From positions 1,674,001 to 1,738,000 of the forward strand of contig NZ_CP150227.1 in NCBI RefSeq assembly GCF_037971845.1: 64,000 nt of DNA, given 5' to 3'. The notes beneath the pieces were generated by a model. It saw nothing but the letters and a program-made list of their open reading frames with translations. It had not been told where the DNA came from and made no database searches. Origin of the DNA: Paenibacillus sp. FSL R5-0766. Lineage in GTDB: Bacteria; Bacillota; Bacilli; Paenibacillales; Paenibacillaceae. The position numbers and the translations under genes are program-made. Positions within the stretch are counted from its first letter, which is position 1. The number at the start of each line of letters is the position of its first letter. Positions 18,469 through 26,923 of this stretch are shown piece after piece.

Positions 18469-19569
18469 ATGAACAGAGAAGGTCATCTGAAATCAGAGCA
18501 ACATACACATTCGAAATTACAGAATAGAAAGGGCTGGAAGGTGCTTGCGATTACCCTTGGAGCTTGCGTGATATTGTCTGCTTGCGGCAACAGCAATTCC
18601 ATTACTTCCGACCAGGCAGAGCAACAGTCAGCCGAACAGGCATCCAATAATGAAGCGAGCGAGAACACTCATCAGGAACAGAATTCCGCTTCAGAAGGAA
18701 CTGCAATGGTTACACCCGACAATTTTGTTGATACCCTCATGAAGGGTTCCAGTGAAGATATTTACCGTCAGTTGAGTCCTCAAATGAAGGAAGCGATCAC
18801 ACTTGAAAATCTTAAAACGTCTGCTGACGAGTTCCTGGAAGGAGTAACTTCCCTGGATCAAGTGTTCGCAGCTGAGATGAACAATCTGACCGAGTTCGCC
18901 TGGAAGGATCAAACAGGGACAAAAGGGATTCGAGCCTATTTTACCGAGGCCAATCAGATTGATGGTCTGTTGATCCAGCCGCTGAAAACCCATAAGAATA
19001 CAGATCAAAAGTTCACCAAAACCGAATTCCATTTCCCTTTAAAGGGTGAATGGTATGTGTTCTGGGGAGGCAACGATGTGATGTCGAACTATCATTATGA
19101 GCATGAAACACAGCGCTACGCGCTGGATATCATTCGGTCAAAAGAAGGTTTCAGCTATAAAGGGGATGCCAAGGTGAACGCAAGCTACCATGCTTTTGGT
19201 CAACCACTCTATGCTGCTGCGGACGGAACAGTTGTCGATATCAAAAATAACATACCAGACAATATACCCGGCGTCATGAATCCGGAAGAACCAGCGGGTA
19301 ACTATGTGGTGATTGACCATGGCAACAGTGAATACAGCATCACAGCACACATCAAGGAAGGCACTGTTTCGGTCAAAAAAGGAGATAAGCTCAAGCAGGG
19401 AGACCTCATCGGCGAACTTGGTAATTCGGGGAACTCCAGTGAAGCTCATCTGCATTTCCAGGTGTCGGACGGCCCGGATCTGTTCACATCTCGCTCAATT
19501 AACATTCGTTGGGCAGACCAGACTCAGCAGTTAACTCGTGGGAACACAATTCAGGGACTTCCAGAGTAA
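18469..19569 (+). CDS. M23 (LytM-type) peptidase lipoprotein
   Basis: This is a putative peptidoglycan endopeptidase exported and lipid-anchored. The signal peptide ends in the lipobox ILSACG (Cys about 39), followed by a Gln/Ser/Asn-rich linker to about 80. A DUF3887-like region (NFVDTLMKGSSEDIYRQL, about 87-190) precedes the M23 domain (about 230-355). That domain has zinc-ligand candidates around ALDI, TAHIKEG and the HLHFQV motif. The first conserved His-x3-Asp is not a perfect match, so activity is likely but not certain. The start ATG at 18469 has GAAGGG at nine bases. The gene is divergent from a two-component system that may regulate it. Confidence 0.87.
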   Translation: MNREGHLKSEQHTHSKLQNRKGWKVLAITLGACVILSACGNSNSITSDQAEQQSAEQASNNEASENTHQEQNSASEGTAMVTPDNFVDTLMKGSSEDIYRQLSPQMKEAITLENLKTSADEFLEGVTSLDQVFAAEMNNLTEFAWKDQTGTKGIRAYFTEANQIDGLLIQPLKTHKNTDQKFTKTEFHFPLKGEWYVFWGGNDVMSNYHYEHETQRYALDIIRSKEGFSYKGDAKVNASYHAFGQPLYAAADGTVVDIKNNIPDNIPGVMNPEEPAGNYVVIDHGNSEYSITAHIKEGTVSVKKGDKLKQGDLIGELGNSGNSSEAHLHFQVSDGPDLFTSRSINIRWADQTQQLTRGNTIQGLPE

Positions 19570-19572
19570 TGC

Positions 19573-19767
19573 TATATATAAGTTGAAGCATTGAATTTAC
19601 ACTGGACTACTACGCGGTCAGAACCATCTTCCGATCGCTGTTATCCCCAGATTTTATTGATTCCCTTATATAAAGGGGCAAATCCGGGGATAAAGGCGCA
19701 CGCTTCGCTTCTTCTGATTGGTTCTGTCCTCTCCGTTGTCGTGTAAATGTTTACTTAAACATTTACA
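19573..19767 (+). repeat. Long palindromic repeat, copy 1 of 4
   Basis: This is an imperfect ~195 bp palindrome sharing the core CTTCCGATCGCTGTTATCCC and the segment AAGGCGCACGCTTCGCTTCTT with three other intergenic copies (23.0, 24.3, 36.5 kb). The left end reads TATATATAAGTTGAA. The right end differs from the other copies and holds a perfect palindrome, TGTAAATGTTTA-CT-TAAACATTTACA (19742-19767). No coding capacity is seen. It lies between an M23 lipoprotein and an acetyltransferase gene. Confidence 0.85.
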
Positions 19768-19866
19768 GATTTCTCTGTCAGAATGTTAGGGATGACGAAG
19801 GCTTCTATTTTCCATTATAATATCCTCTATGATAATAGAACGATCTGGAATGATGGAGGAATAGTG

Positions 19867-20370
19867 ATGAAACTGGAAGATGTGCAGATTGAATATGCGC
19901 GCCTGGAGGACTTGCCGAGGATTGTGGAAATTTATAATTCTACCATTGAGGGCCGTATGGCAACAGCGGATTTGGAGCCGGTGACGGTGGAGCAACGTTT
20001 GCCTTGGTTCGAGGAACATTCACCGGATCATCGTCCACTCTGGGTGATGAAGCAAGCAGGACAGGTGGTAGCTTGGGCAAGTCTCAGCTCGTTCTATGGA
20101 CGCCCTGCGTATAACGGAACGGTGGAAGTTAGTGTATACGTCGATCAGCAAAGCCGCGGAATTGGGGCTGGCGGACGTTTGCTCGAAACGGTATTTGCGG
20201 CGTGTCCTGCACTTGGGATTACGACCATTCTCGGATTTGTCTTTGGGCATAACGAACCGAGTCTGGGGTTATTGCGCAAGCATGGTTTTGAACAATGGGG
20301 GTATTATCCCGAAGTTGCCGTACTGGATGGTGTGAATAGAGATCTGGCGATTTTGGGCAAAAAAATATAA
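19867..20370 (+). CDS. GNAT N-acetyltransferase, phosphinothricin-acetyltransferase-like
   Basis: This is a 167-residue acetyl-CoA-dependent N-acetyltransferase. The order of elements matches the PAT/BAR subgroup: IEYARLEDLPRIVEIYNSTI at the N-terminus, then ASLSSFYGRPAYNGTVEVSV. The acetyl-CoA loop is QQSRGIGAGGRLLE, and FVFGHNEPSLGLLRKHGF lies in the C-terminal half. The acceptor is probably an amino-acid-like compound, but resistance to phosphinothricin cannot be assumed. The ATG at 19867 follows GGAGGAATAGTG. It is read alone between a repeat element and a bidirectional terminator. Confidence 0.9.
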   Translation: MKLEDVQIEYARLEDLPRIVEIYNSTIEGRMATADLEPVTVEQRLPWFEEHSPDHRPLWVMKQAGQVVAWASLSSFYGRPAYNGTVEVSVYVDQQSRGIGAGGRLLETVFAACPALGITTILGFVFGHNEPSLGLLRKHGFEQWGYYPEVAVLDGVNRDLAILGKKI

Positions 20371-20401
20371 GTGGCGTTCTTATTCGTAGAAAAGAACATT
20401 G

Positions 20402-20440
20402 AAAACCTCCAACCTAAATTCATAGGATTGGAGGTTTTTT
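20402..20440. terminator. Bidirectional terminator
   Basis: Arms AAAACCTCCAA (20402-20412) and TTGGAGGTTTT (20428-20438) carry an A-run on the left and a T-run on the right, so it works for either strand. An inner CCT/AGG pair extends the stem. It lies between the convergent acetyltransferase and DinB-like genes. Confidence 0.9.
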
Positions 20441-20484
20441 GTCGTACAACTATATTCTTGGCTATGTGTAAGTATAGATTGTGT

Positions 20485-20976
20485 TTACATGCCAAGCTGC
20501 TGTTTAATCTCTTGGATCTGTCCCAGATGACGTTCCTCATGATAACTTGCAAAGTCAATCCATTGGGTAAGATCCATCTCACCAAACACGGGATGAGGAA
20601 AGGACTTGCTGTGCAACAGGTCAGGATCATGATCCAATGCAAAGTCATTTAACGCTTGGTGAGATTTGTCCAGATCACTGCGTACGTCAGCGAGTGCTTC
20701 AGGCGCTGCTGGAGGCTGAAGATGGGGTGGTGCCTCGACGGAGCGGCTGCGATCCAACGATAATTCATATGGTTTTTTGTCCACAGACACCGTCTGTTCC
20801 TTCTCGAGGGCTAGGCGGGCTTGTTTTCCAATGACATTTTCCATCAGATTCAGATGACGTAGTACTTGCATAATACTCCACTGTTCGGGTGAAGGCTTGC
20901 GGTTCAATTGTTCTTCTTCGAGTCCCGAGACGGCTTCCCAGATTTGGTTGCGTATATCGTCATTACGAGTAAACAT
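20485..20976 (-). CDS. DinB-fold protein
   Basis: This is a 163-residue four-helix protein of the DinB/YfiT superfamily (metal-dependent, function usually unknown; some members are thiol transferases). Three metal-ligand candidate histidines are visible: His in MQVLRHLNLMENVIG (about 40), one around SKSFPHPVFGEM (about 127), and HEERHLGQIQEIKQQ near the C-terminus. The C-terminal HxxxH-like motif is characteristic. The start ATG follows AGGAGAGGATTGCACA. It is a single-gene unit. A second, unrelated-sequence DinB-like gene is at 24.6 kb. Confidence 0.85.
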   Translation of the reverse strand: MFTRNDDIRNQIWEAVSGLEEEQLNRKPSPEQWSIMQVLRHLNLMENVIGKQARLALEKEQTVSVDKKPYELSLDRSRSVEAPPHLQPPAAPEALADVRSDLDKSHQALNDFALDHDPDLLHSKSFPHPVFGEMDLTQWIDFASYHEERHLGQIQEIKQQLGM

Positions 20977-21134
20977 TGTGCAATCCTCTCCTTATATACG
21001 GGTTCTATGATGCCGGTAGTCTGTGTATGTTCATTACCCCAAATGTGGATGCTTATTCTATAAGCATTGAGAATGGAAGAGTGAATGCGAACCTAGGCAA
21101 GATTAGCCTTGTTAGATGTAATTTGTGGCAAATA

Positions 21135-21158
21135 AAAAAAGCCGTTCTCTATGAACGG
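21135..21158 (-). terminator. Hairpin with T-run on the minus strand, no gene upstream
   Basis: Read on the minus strand, CCGTTC-ATAGA-GAACGG is followed by C and seven T residues, a good intrinsic terminator. No minus-strand gene ends here: the flanking downstream genes are on the plus strand. It could end an unannotated small RNA, or be a remnant. Confidence 0.5.
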
Positions 21159-21261
21159 GTTCATTTCCATCCATACCAAGTCCAAAAAAAGATTGACGGG
21201 CAGGCCCCGGCAAACTATAATCGGTACAAGTAACTTGATATGTAAGGAGTCCTGACATGAT

Positions 21262-21681
21262 ATGTTAGTAATCGACGAGGTGTATCACCATACAGCATTG
21301 CAAATATCATCGTCCGATTTATTGTACCTTATCGAACGGCTGAAGGTCAAAAAAGAAAATGAGATCGAAACGCTCAAGAAAAAGATCGAACAGTTCGAAC
21401 AAAAGCGTCGAGCGGAAGAGGTTGCTTATCAATCGTTGTCGCCTGTACGCAAATGGTTTGCGGGACGCCCCGCATCCCATCATCAGGCGGTAGAGTATAT
21501 GGTGCAGGTGAAGGAACGTTTTCGCAAGATGGAACAGATTCGCAGACGCATACGTGAATTGGATCAGATCGCAGAACGAATTAAGCATCCGGACAGCATT
21601 GAGCGGGACGAGATTGAGCTTGCGCCCGATACAATCCGTGAGCTCAGACAGCTTAGTGAAACGGAGGATGTACAAACATGA
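21262..21681 (+). CDS. Small basic coiled-coil protein coupled to the ammonium transporter
   Basis: No family is recognised. The 139-residue protein is strongly charged. It has a long helix (about 25-55, KKENEIETLKKKIEQFEQKR) and a second helix pair (about 75-105, RFRKMEQIRRRIRELDQIAE), predicting an antiparallel coiled coil. There is no signal or TM segment. The stop overlaps the start of the ammonium transporter by four bases (ATGA), so the two are translationally coupled. In many bacteria the gene beside amt encodes the PII protein GlnK, but this protein has no resemblance to PII. AAGGAG lies 13 bases before the chosen ATG, slightly long. Confidence 0.75.
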   Translation: MLVIDEVYHHTALQISSSDLLYLIERLKVKKENEIETLKKKIEQFEQKRRAEEVAYQSLSPVRKWFAGRPASHHQAVEYMVQVKERFRKMEQIRRRIRELDQIAERIKHPDSIERDEIELAPDTIRELRQLSETEDVQT

Positions 21682-22967
21682 CTTTGGAGACGTTAAGCAC
21701 CGGGATTGATACGGTCTGGGTCGTACTGAGTGCAGCAATGATTTTATTGATGGAGGGTGGATTCGCCCTGCTCGAGGCTGGCTTTGTGCGTTATAAAAAT
21801 AGTGTGAACATTATTATGAAGGTTTTTGCTGACATTACGATTGGGACGTTACTGTTCTATGCTATCGGTTTTGGACTGATGTATGGTTCGGACGTGGGTG
21901 GTTTTGCGGGAGTAACGGGGTTTTTCCTGAATGGGGATTTGTCTCACCTTAACGTACCGGTATCTCTGGAGACATTCTGGTTGTTCCAGGCTGCCTTTAC
22001 CATTGCTGTTATTTCCATCGTTTCAGGAGCGGTAGCCGAGCGGATCAATTTCCGTGCCTATCTGTTGTATATCATATTGATGACGGCGATTATCTATCCA
22101 ATTGGTGGACACTGGGCATGGGGCGGCGGCTGGCTTAGTCAGCTGGGGATGCAGGACTTTGCCGGTTCGGCTGTCATCCATGCACTCGGCGGATTCTCGG
22201 CACTGGCGGCTGCGATTATCATTGGCCCGCGTAAAGGCAAATACACGCCACTTGGGGTAAGTGCCATTGCACTCCCGAGCAATCTGCCATTGGCATCTGT
22301 AGGTGCATTTCTGTTATGGTTTGGCTGGTTTGGCTTCAATGCTGGTAGTACACTCAGTGCGACTGATGTAAGAATTGGTCACATTGCGATTGTCACGATG
22401 TTATCTGCGGCTTCGGGTGGTGCGGTTACGCTGTTGTATACGTTATTCCGCTTCAATCGTTCAGATGCGCCATCGGTCATTAACGGTTCACTCGCGGGAC
22501 TCGTCGGCATTACGGCAGGCTGTGCTTTTGTTGGTGATGTAGCAGCGATATTCATTGGGGCAGTATCCGGTCTATTAATGATGGCTGCCACCAACTGGCT
22601 GGACCGTCGGCAGATTGATGATCCGGTTGGTGCGTTCCCGGTGCATGCTGCATCTGGCATGTGGGGAACGATTGCTGTAGGTCTATTCGCTACGGATGGT
22701 GGATTATTCATGGGCGGCGGCTGGAGGTTGCTGGGTGTTCAAGCACTTGGCCTTACAGCCCTGGTCATCTGGGGATTCGCCATGACTTGGATCGGGTTAA
22801 AGTTGATTGGCAAAATTGTGCCTGTACGTTCGACAGAAGAAGAGGAGGATTTGGGTCTGGATATCAGCTATCATGGTGTGATGGCAGCCCATCAGGCCCA
22901 TGAATTCCTGGATGGTGAGGAGCATATGCGTGCTTACCAGGAAAAGTCTTCTGATCCAAATCGTTGA
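21678..22967 (+). CDS. amtB: Ammonium transporter, Amt family
   Basis: This is an ammonium channel or transporter forming a membrane trimer. The 429-residue protein has eleven expected TM helices. Family signatures visible are FALLEAGFVRYKNSVN near 29-44 and the pore twin histidines in HALGGFSALAA (about 162) and HAASGMWGT (about 316). Also present are FGWFGFNAGS near 213-222 and DDPVGAFPVHAA near 308. The cytoplasmic tail (about 390-429) is acidic with YHGVMAAHQAHEF. The ATG overlaps the preceding gene. A strong terminator follows. Confidence 0.95.
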   Translation: MTLETLSTGIDTVWVVLSAAMILLMEGGFALLEAGFVRYKNSVNIIMKVFADITIGTLLFYAIGFGLMYGSDVGGFAGVTGFFLNGDLSHLNVPVSLETFWLFQAAFTIAVISIVSGAVAERINFRAYLLYIILMTAIIYPIGGHWAWGGGWLSQLGMQDFAGSAVIHALGGFSALAAAIIIGPRKGKYTPLGVSAIALPSNLPLASVGAFLLWFGWFGFNAGSTLSATDVRIGHIAIVTMLSAASGGAVTLLYTLFRFNRSDAPSVINGSLAGLVGITAGCAFVGDVAAIFIGAVSGLLMMAATNWLDRRQIDDPVGAFPVHAASGMWGTIAVGLFATDGGLFMGGGWRLLGVQALGLTALVIWGFAMTWIGLKLIGKIVPVRSTEEEEDLGLDISYHGVMAAHQAHEFLDGEEHMRAYQEKSSDPNR

Positions 22968-22992
22968 AATGGAATATAAAATTAAGGAAGTA

Positions 22993-23022
22993 GACTGACA
23001 GGGGATGTCAGTCTCTTTTTTC
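22993..23022 (+). terminator. Rho-independent terminator of the amt operon
   Basis: The perfect stem GACTGACA (22993-23000) / TGTCAGTC (23006-23013), with loop GGGGA, is followed by TCTTTTTT. Confidence 0.93.
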
Positions 23023-23218
23023 TATACAAATTGAACTACATATTTACACGAGAACGTAGAGGACAGAAAGAACCTGAAGAAGCGAAGAGTTCGCCTTTAT
23101 CCCCGGATTTTTACCTTTGCAAAGGTGAATCTAAAAAATTCTGGGGATAACAGCGATCGGAAGGTTGTTCTGTCATCGGAGTGGTAAGTGTAAAATATTC
23201 TTAAGTTCAATTTATATA
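23023..23218 (-). repeat. Long palindromic repeat, copy 2 of 4
   Basis: This copy is in the opposite orientation to copies 1 and 3. The ends are inverted repeats: TATACAAATTGAACT on the left, and on the right AGTTCAATTTATATA read inward. Inner pairing involves GAGGACAGAA with TTCTGTC, and TTATCCCCGGATTTTT with an AAAATTCTGGGGATAA stretch, closing on CCTTTGCAAAGG. The whole ~196 bp could fold as one long interrupted hairpin. It begins directly at the T-run of the amt terminator. Confidence 0.85.
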
Positions 23219-23310
23219 GAAGCAGGGAAAGACGTCCGGGCGGAAGAATATACAGGTGTGAACCTGAATATGTCTCAGCATAGGTGTATTGTCAAAAGGG
23301 GAGGATCTAT

Positions 23311-24252
23311 ATGATTAAGCCAGAACAATGTGAACGTCTGACCAGAAAAGCCCGTAAAACACTTGAGGAATATGGTTTGGGAGTCGCTGCAGATCTGTTG
23401 TTATCTTCAAGCCGCTGGGGAATTCGCCTCGATGTATCCACACTGGACGAATATCGCAGAACAGGAAACTCACGTGTGGGTGGACATCCGGATTTGCCAA
23501 GTCGCATGGAATGGCCCGTAACACAAGAAGGAGTCCCGATGACTTTCCTGGCCCAACTGAACCTGGTGGACTTGTCGCCGTATACGCCGAATGATGGGCG
23601 CGGGACTTTGCCTGAACGTGGCATGTTATACTTTTTCGTTGGCAAGGATGAATCTGCTTGTCCCATTGAACATCGTGTGATTTTTGAGCCGAGTTCTCAT
23701 AACCTGATAAGGCGAGAGCCTGAAGGTGATACCGCGCTGGATGGAGCCCCGTTTGTTGCACATTCAGTGACCGTGCTGCCTAATCTTGAGTTTCCTACAT
23801 ATGCATATATTGACGCCAACGCGCTGAATGAGCTCTCGCCGCTTCGGCTTGAGACGGATGAGGCCGAATCGGAAGTGAGTCTGTATGACCGCTACCTTGA
23901 ATTCGAGTCGAGCTGGAATCATCCGAGTACGCTGAATTGGGGTGGGATGTTTGGATATCCTGACGGGCAGCATCCGGATGCCGAGCATCGTGCCTTGTTA
24001 CAGATCGCACTGGGAGAAGAGTACGATTATAATGAGCAGGAATGTGAGAAGAAGCTGACCAAGCATTACGGCGGTGATGAGGAACGGACATGGCAGGAAC
24101 TATCCGATACGCTGCTGCTGTTGAAGGTAGATACACATGATGCTATTGGTTTCCAATGGTGGGATTGCGGGGAAATGCAATTTTTCATTCGCAAGTCTGA
24201 CTTGGAGGCTGGACGATTCGAGCAAACGTATTGTTCGTTATACTCAAGTTGA
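23311..24252 (+). CDS. DUF1963 (YwqG-like) protein
   Basis: This 313-residue protein resembles the YwqG/DUF1963 family, whose function is unknown. Visible family features are the N-terminal region with SRVGGHPDLPSRMEWP, the MTFLAQLNLVDLSPY strand, and MLYFFVGKDESACP. The later GGMFGYPDGQHPD, ALLQIALGEEYDY and the C-terminal FQWWDCGEMQFFIRKSDLE segment are also present. It is cytoplasmic with no signal peptide. The ATG at 23311 is preceded by AAAGGGGAGGATCTAT. It is flanked on both sides by copies of the long palindromic repeat. Confidence 0.85.
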   Translation: MIKPEQCERLTRKARKTLEEYGLGVAADLLLSSSRWGIRLDVSTLDEYRRTGNSRVGGHPDLPSRMEWPVTQEGVPMTFLAQLNLVDLSPYTPNDGRGTLPERGMLYFFVGKDESACPIEHRVIFEPSSHNLIRREPEGDTALDGAPFVAHSVTVLPNLEFPTYAYIDANALNELSPLRLETDEAESEVSLYDRYLEFESSWNHPSTLNWGGMFGYPDGQHPDAEHRALLQIALGEEYDYNEQECEKKLTKHYGGDEERTWQELSDTLLLLKVDTHDAIGFQWWDCGEMQFFIRKSDLEAGRFEQTYCSLYSS

Positions 24253-24285
24253 GCCAAGATTTGAAAACAAATAGGCAACAAAATG

Positions 24286-24326
24286 TCCTGAATCCCGTCT
24301 ATATGAAGGAGGAAGGACTTTTTTGT
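24286..24326 (+). terminator. Possible terminator after the DUF1963 gene
   Basis: GTCCT (24286-24290) can pair with AGGAC, followed by six T residues (to about 24324). Inner pairing is weak, so the assignment is tentative. Confidence 0.4.
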
Positions 24327-24340
24327 TCGTAGATTGTTTC

Positions 24341-24528
24341 ATAAATTGAACTGAAGAATATTTACACTGCACACTCCGATGACAGAACAACCTTCCGATC
24401 GCTGTTATCCCCAGATTTTTTTGATTCCTCTTATAAAGGGGAAATCCGGTGATAAAGGCGAACGCTCCGCTTCTTCAGGTCCTTTCTGTCTTCTCCGTTT
24501 TGTGTAAATGTTTTGTTCAATTTATATA
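24341..24528 (+). repeat. Long palindromic repeat, copy 3 of 4
   Basis: This copy has the same orientation as copy 1. The ends are ATAAATTGAACTGAAG on the left and TTGTTCAATTTATATA on the right, mutually complementary. It contains CTTCCGATCGCTGTTATCCC followed by CAGATTTTTTTGATTC, the central GGGGAAATCC, AAGGCGAACGCTCCGCTTCTT and TTTCTGTCTTCTCCG. Copies 2 and 3 enclose one gene as an inverted pair about 1.1 kb apart. Confidence 0.85.
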
Positions 24529-24614
24529 GATTTGGGGTATAAATTAGGGAGGGATATCTTGGTTGATAACCGATCATATGTTCTGTATAATGGGATAAAA
24601 AGGAAGTGTATCTG

Positions 24615-25073
24615 TTGATTCAATCTGCGTTCAAACATATTGACGTGGCTGTAACATCTTTAATCGATATATGTGATCAGCTGTCGGAAGAAGACTTGGC
24701 TTTGACTCCAATTGAAGGTAAACGACCTGTTGGAGAATTACTAGCCCATCTGTCTGTGATCTGCCGAGCGGATGTTTATATTTCTGAAGGTGCATCGGAG
24801 GAAGAGATGGCTCAATTCTATGCAGAGAATCAGGTGCATTCGCTCGGTGAGATCAAGCAGGCTCTGATTGATAACCAGATGTATCTATACCAACGGTACA
24901 GGCAGTTTAACACGGAAGAGTTATTACATGTGACGGATTCGTACTGGGGAGCTTCCTATAGTCGGCTGGAGTGGTTACTTGAGATTATGGGGCATGTATA
25001 TCATCACAGAGGACAATTGTATACGATGCTGACCCTAACGGGCAAAGAACCCGAATCAGTACTTTTCAAATAG
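24615..25073 (+). CDS. DinB-like protein
   Basis: This is a ~152-residue four-helix protein with DinB-superfamily features. His in ELLAHLSVICRADVY (about 46) and the C-terminal LLEIMGHVYHHRGQLYTMLTL with three histidines provide metal-ligand candidates. Sequence similarity to the other DinB-like protein in this window is low. The start is uncertain: TTG at 24615 has AAAGGAA nine bases upstream, whereas the upstream GTG at 24606 sits directly against that site. It precedes the kinase/two-component operon by about 110 bp but seems separate from it. Function unknown. Confidence 0.75.
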   Translation: MIQSAFKHIDVAVTSLIDICDQLSEEDLALTPIEGKRPVGELLAHLSVICRADVYISEGASEEEMAQFYAENQVHSLGEIKQALIDNQMYLYQRYRQFNTEELLHVTDSYWGASYSRLEWLLEIMGHVYHHRGQLYTMLTLTGKEPESVLFK

Positions 25074-25180
25074 AAACGGATAGAATACATATAAGCATGT
25101 TATAGGAAACATCATGGGTTAAAGTGGGAATACACCGACGATACTACACGCTATACTTGAAATAACGGAGGATTCGGGAC

Positions 25181-26134
25181 GTGGAACAACACGATACATG
25201 GAATGCATCGATGGACAATACGTTGATGGACAGGTTAAAACAGATTCCTGAACTTGGTCAGGCCACGCGGATTGAACCTGTTATGAAGGGGTATTCAGCA
25301 GATGTTAAATTCAAAATGTTTGTCCCTGGCCAAGGGCATGTGCTGGTGAGGGTGTATGATGTTGCAGAGGAATGGATGAAGCAAAGGGAATATCAATGTT
25401 TGCAGAGCATGCAACAATTAGGTGTACTGTGTCCAGCAACGTTGGGCATAGGTAGATTGGATGAGAAGTACGGTTATATGATTCTTAGCTACATTGAAGG
25501 TGAAGATGCTTCCGAGAGACTACCCCAGCTGAATGAACAGCAGCAGTGGGCGGTTGGCTTCGAAGCAGGAGCGCAGCTACAGCTGATTCATCAGTTGCCG
25601 ATGAAGGAACAGATCGAATCATGGTACATACGCAAGAGCACGAAGCATCAACGTTACGTGGAGCGCTATAAACAGTGTCCTATCGTGATGAAAGAGGATC
25701 ATGCTATTTTAACGTTTATTGCAGACCATCTTGGTTGGATGAAAAATCGTCCTGATGGATTTCAGCATGATGACTTCCACCCGAGCAATCTTGTCATTAA
25801 GCAGGATAATCTCGCAGGAGTGATTGATTTTAATCGTTATGATCAAGGTGATCCCATTCATGAATTTTTGAAGCTGGGTTTGTTTGCTTCGGAGATCAGT
25901 ATTCCATATTCCATGGGTCAGATTCAGGGCTATTTCGATGGCAATGAACCGGATGAGTTATTCTGGAGACTGTATTCACTGTATACGGCTATGGCGCTGG
26001 TGTCTTCCGTGGTGTGGATTCAGCAGGTGAAGCCTGAAGAGACGCTTGAGATGATGGCCAAGATCGAGCGAGTCCGTGAAGATCACGATGATTTTCGCAG
26101 TTTCATCCCTCGGTGGTATACTTTGAACAGGTAA
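25181..26134 (+). CDS. Aminoglycoside-phosphotransferase-family kinase
   Basis: This is a small-molecule kinase of the APH/choline-kinase fold, 317 residues. The N-lobe (about 20-100) includes MILSYIEGED as hinge. The C-lobe has the catalytic loop HDDFHPSNLVI (Brenner motif, Asp in HDD) and the magnesium-binding IDFNRYDQGDP. The substrate is unknown; family members phosphorylate aminoglycosides, macrolides, homoserine or sugars, so calling it a resistance gene would be speculative. The GTG start at 25181 has GGAGG eight bases away. It ends 30 bp before the GTG of a VanR-like regulator, and the two are probably one transcript. Confidence 0.88.
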   Translation: MEQHDTWNASMDNTLMDRLKQIPELGQATRIEPVMKGYSADVKFKMFVPGQGHVLVRVYDVAEEWMKQREYQCLQSMQQLGVLCPATLGIGRLDEKYGYMILSYIEGEDASERLPQLNEQQQWAVGFEAGAQLQLIHQLPMKEQIESWYIRKSTKHQRYVERYKQCPIVMKEDHAILTFIADHLGWMKNRPDGFQHDDFHPSNLVIKQDNLAGVIDFNRYDQGDPIHEFLKLGLFASEISIPYSMGQIQGYFDGNEPDELFWRLYSLYTAMALVSSVVWIQQVKPEETLEMMAKIERVREDHDDFRSFIPRWYTLNR

Positions 26135-26163
26135 GGAATTATGGAGGGGAAAGGAATAATGCC

Positions 26164-26868
26164 GTGGCACAGCCAGCAACCATTCTGCTTGTCGATGATG
26201 AGCAGGAGATTATTAAACTGATGGAAATTTATTTTGGCAACGAGGGTTATCGGATTCTCACCGCGAATGATGGGCTTGAAGCGCTGGAACAATTGAAAAG
26301 AGAGTCGATTGATCTCATTATTCTGGATGTCATGATGCCAAATATGGACGGAATAGAAGCTTGTATGAAAATTCGGGAAGAGCAGAAAATGCCGATTATT
26401 ATGCTGTCCGCCAAAAGCATGGATATGGATAAAATCACAGGGCTAAGCATCGGTGCTGATGATTATGTAACCAAACCGTTTAACCCGCTTGAACTTGTCG
26501 CACGGGCGAAATCTCAGCTGCGCAGGTATCATACCTTCAATGAAGGTCGGGAGAACAAAGAGCACGAGTGGGTTATTGATGATCTGGTCATTAATACCGA
26601 TACACATGAAGTTTGGGTGGATGAGCAGCCGGTTCGTCTGACTCCGCGTGAATTTGCAGTTCTTGAATTACTGGCTCGTCACCAAGGTTCAGTACTTAGT
26701 ATGGAACAGATCTATCGTCAAGTCTGGAAAGAAGAATTCATGGAGTCGAATAATACCGTCATGGTACATATTCGCAAGATTCGTGAGAAGATTGAACTCG
26801 ACAGCAAACACCCCAAGTTTATTCATACCGTATGGGGTGTTGGTTATAAGATGATCAAACCGCAATAA
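26164..26868 (+). CDS. Response regulator, OmpR family (VanR-like)
   Basis: This is a 234-residue DNA-binding response regulator. The receiver domain has ILLVDDEQEI, phospho-acceptor Asp in LIILDVMMPNMDG, Ser in IIMLSAKSMD and Lys in DYVTKPFNPLE. The winged helix reads LTPREFAVLELLARHQGSV, then EFMESNNTVMVHIRKIREKIE. Overall it looks like VanR/YycF-type regulators. GTG at 26164 is taken as start because AAAGG lies nine bases upstream; an upstream GTG at 26113 falls inside the kinase gene and has no such site. The cognate kinase follows after 55 bp. Confidence 0.94.
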   Translation: MAQPATILLVDDEQEIIKLMEIYFGNEGYRILTANDGLEALEQLKRESIDLIILDVMMPNMDGIEACMKIREEQKMPIIMLSAKSMDMDKITGLSIGADDYVTKPFNPLELVARAKSQLRRYHTFNEGRENKEHEWVIDDLVINTDTHEVWVDEQPVRLTPREFAVLELLARHQGSVLSMEQIYRQVWKEEFMESNNTVMVHIRKIREKIELDSKHPKFIHTVWGVGYKMIKPQ

Positions 26869-26923
26869 ACATGTACATTCACAGGATGTCGTGTAACATG
26901 AACACATTCAGGGAGTTCCTACT

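Noticed and set aside
20976..21233. 85-codon plus-strand frame upstream of the coiled-coil gene
   Set aside because: It overlaps the leader of the DinB gene on the other strand and has no binding site or family look; the region contains a minus-strand terminator instead.
25181..26134. Naming the kinase as an aminoglycoside-resistance gene
   Set aside because: Only the family fold is visible; many members phosphorylate metabolites, so a resistance label is unsupported.
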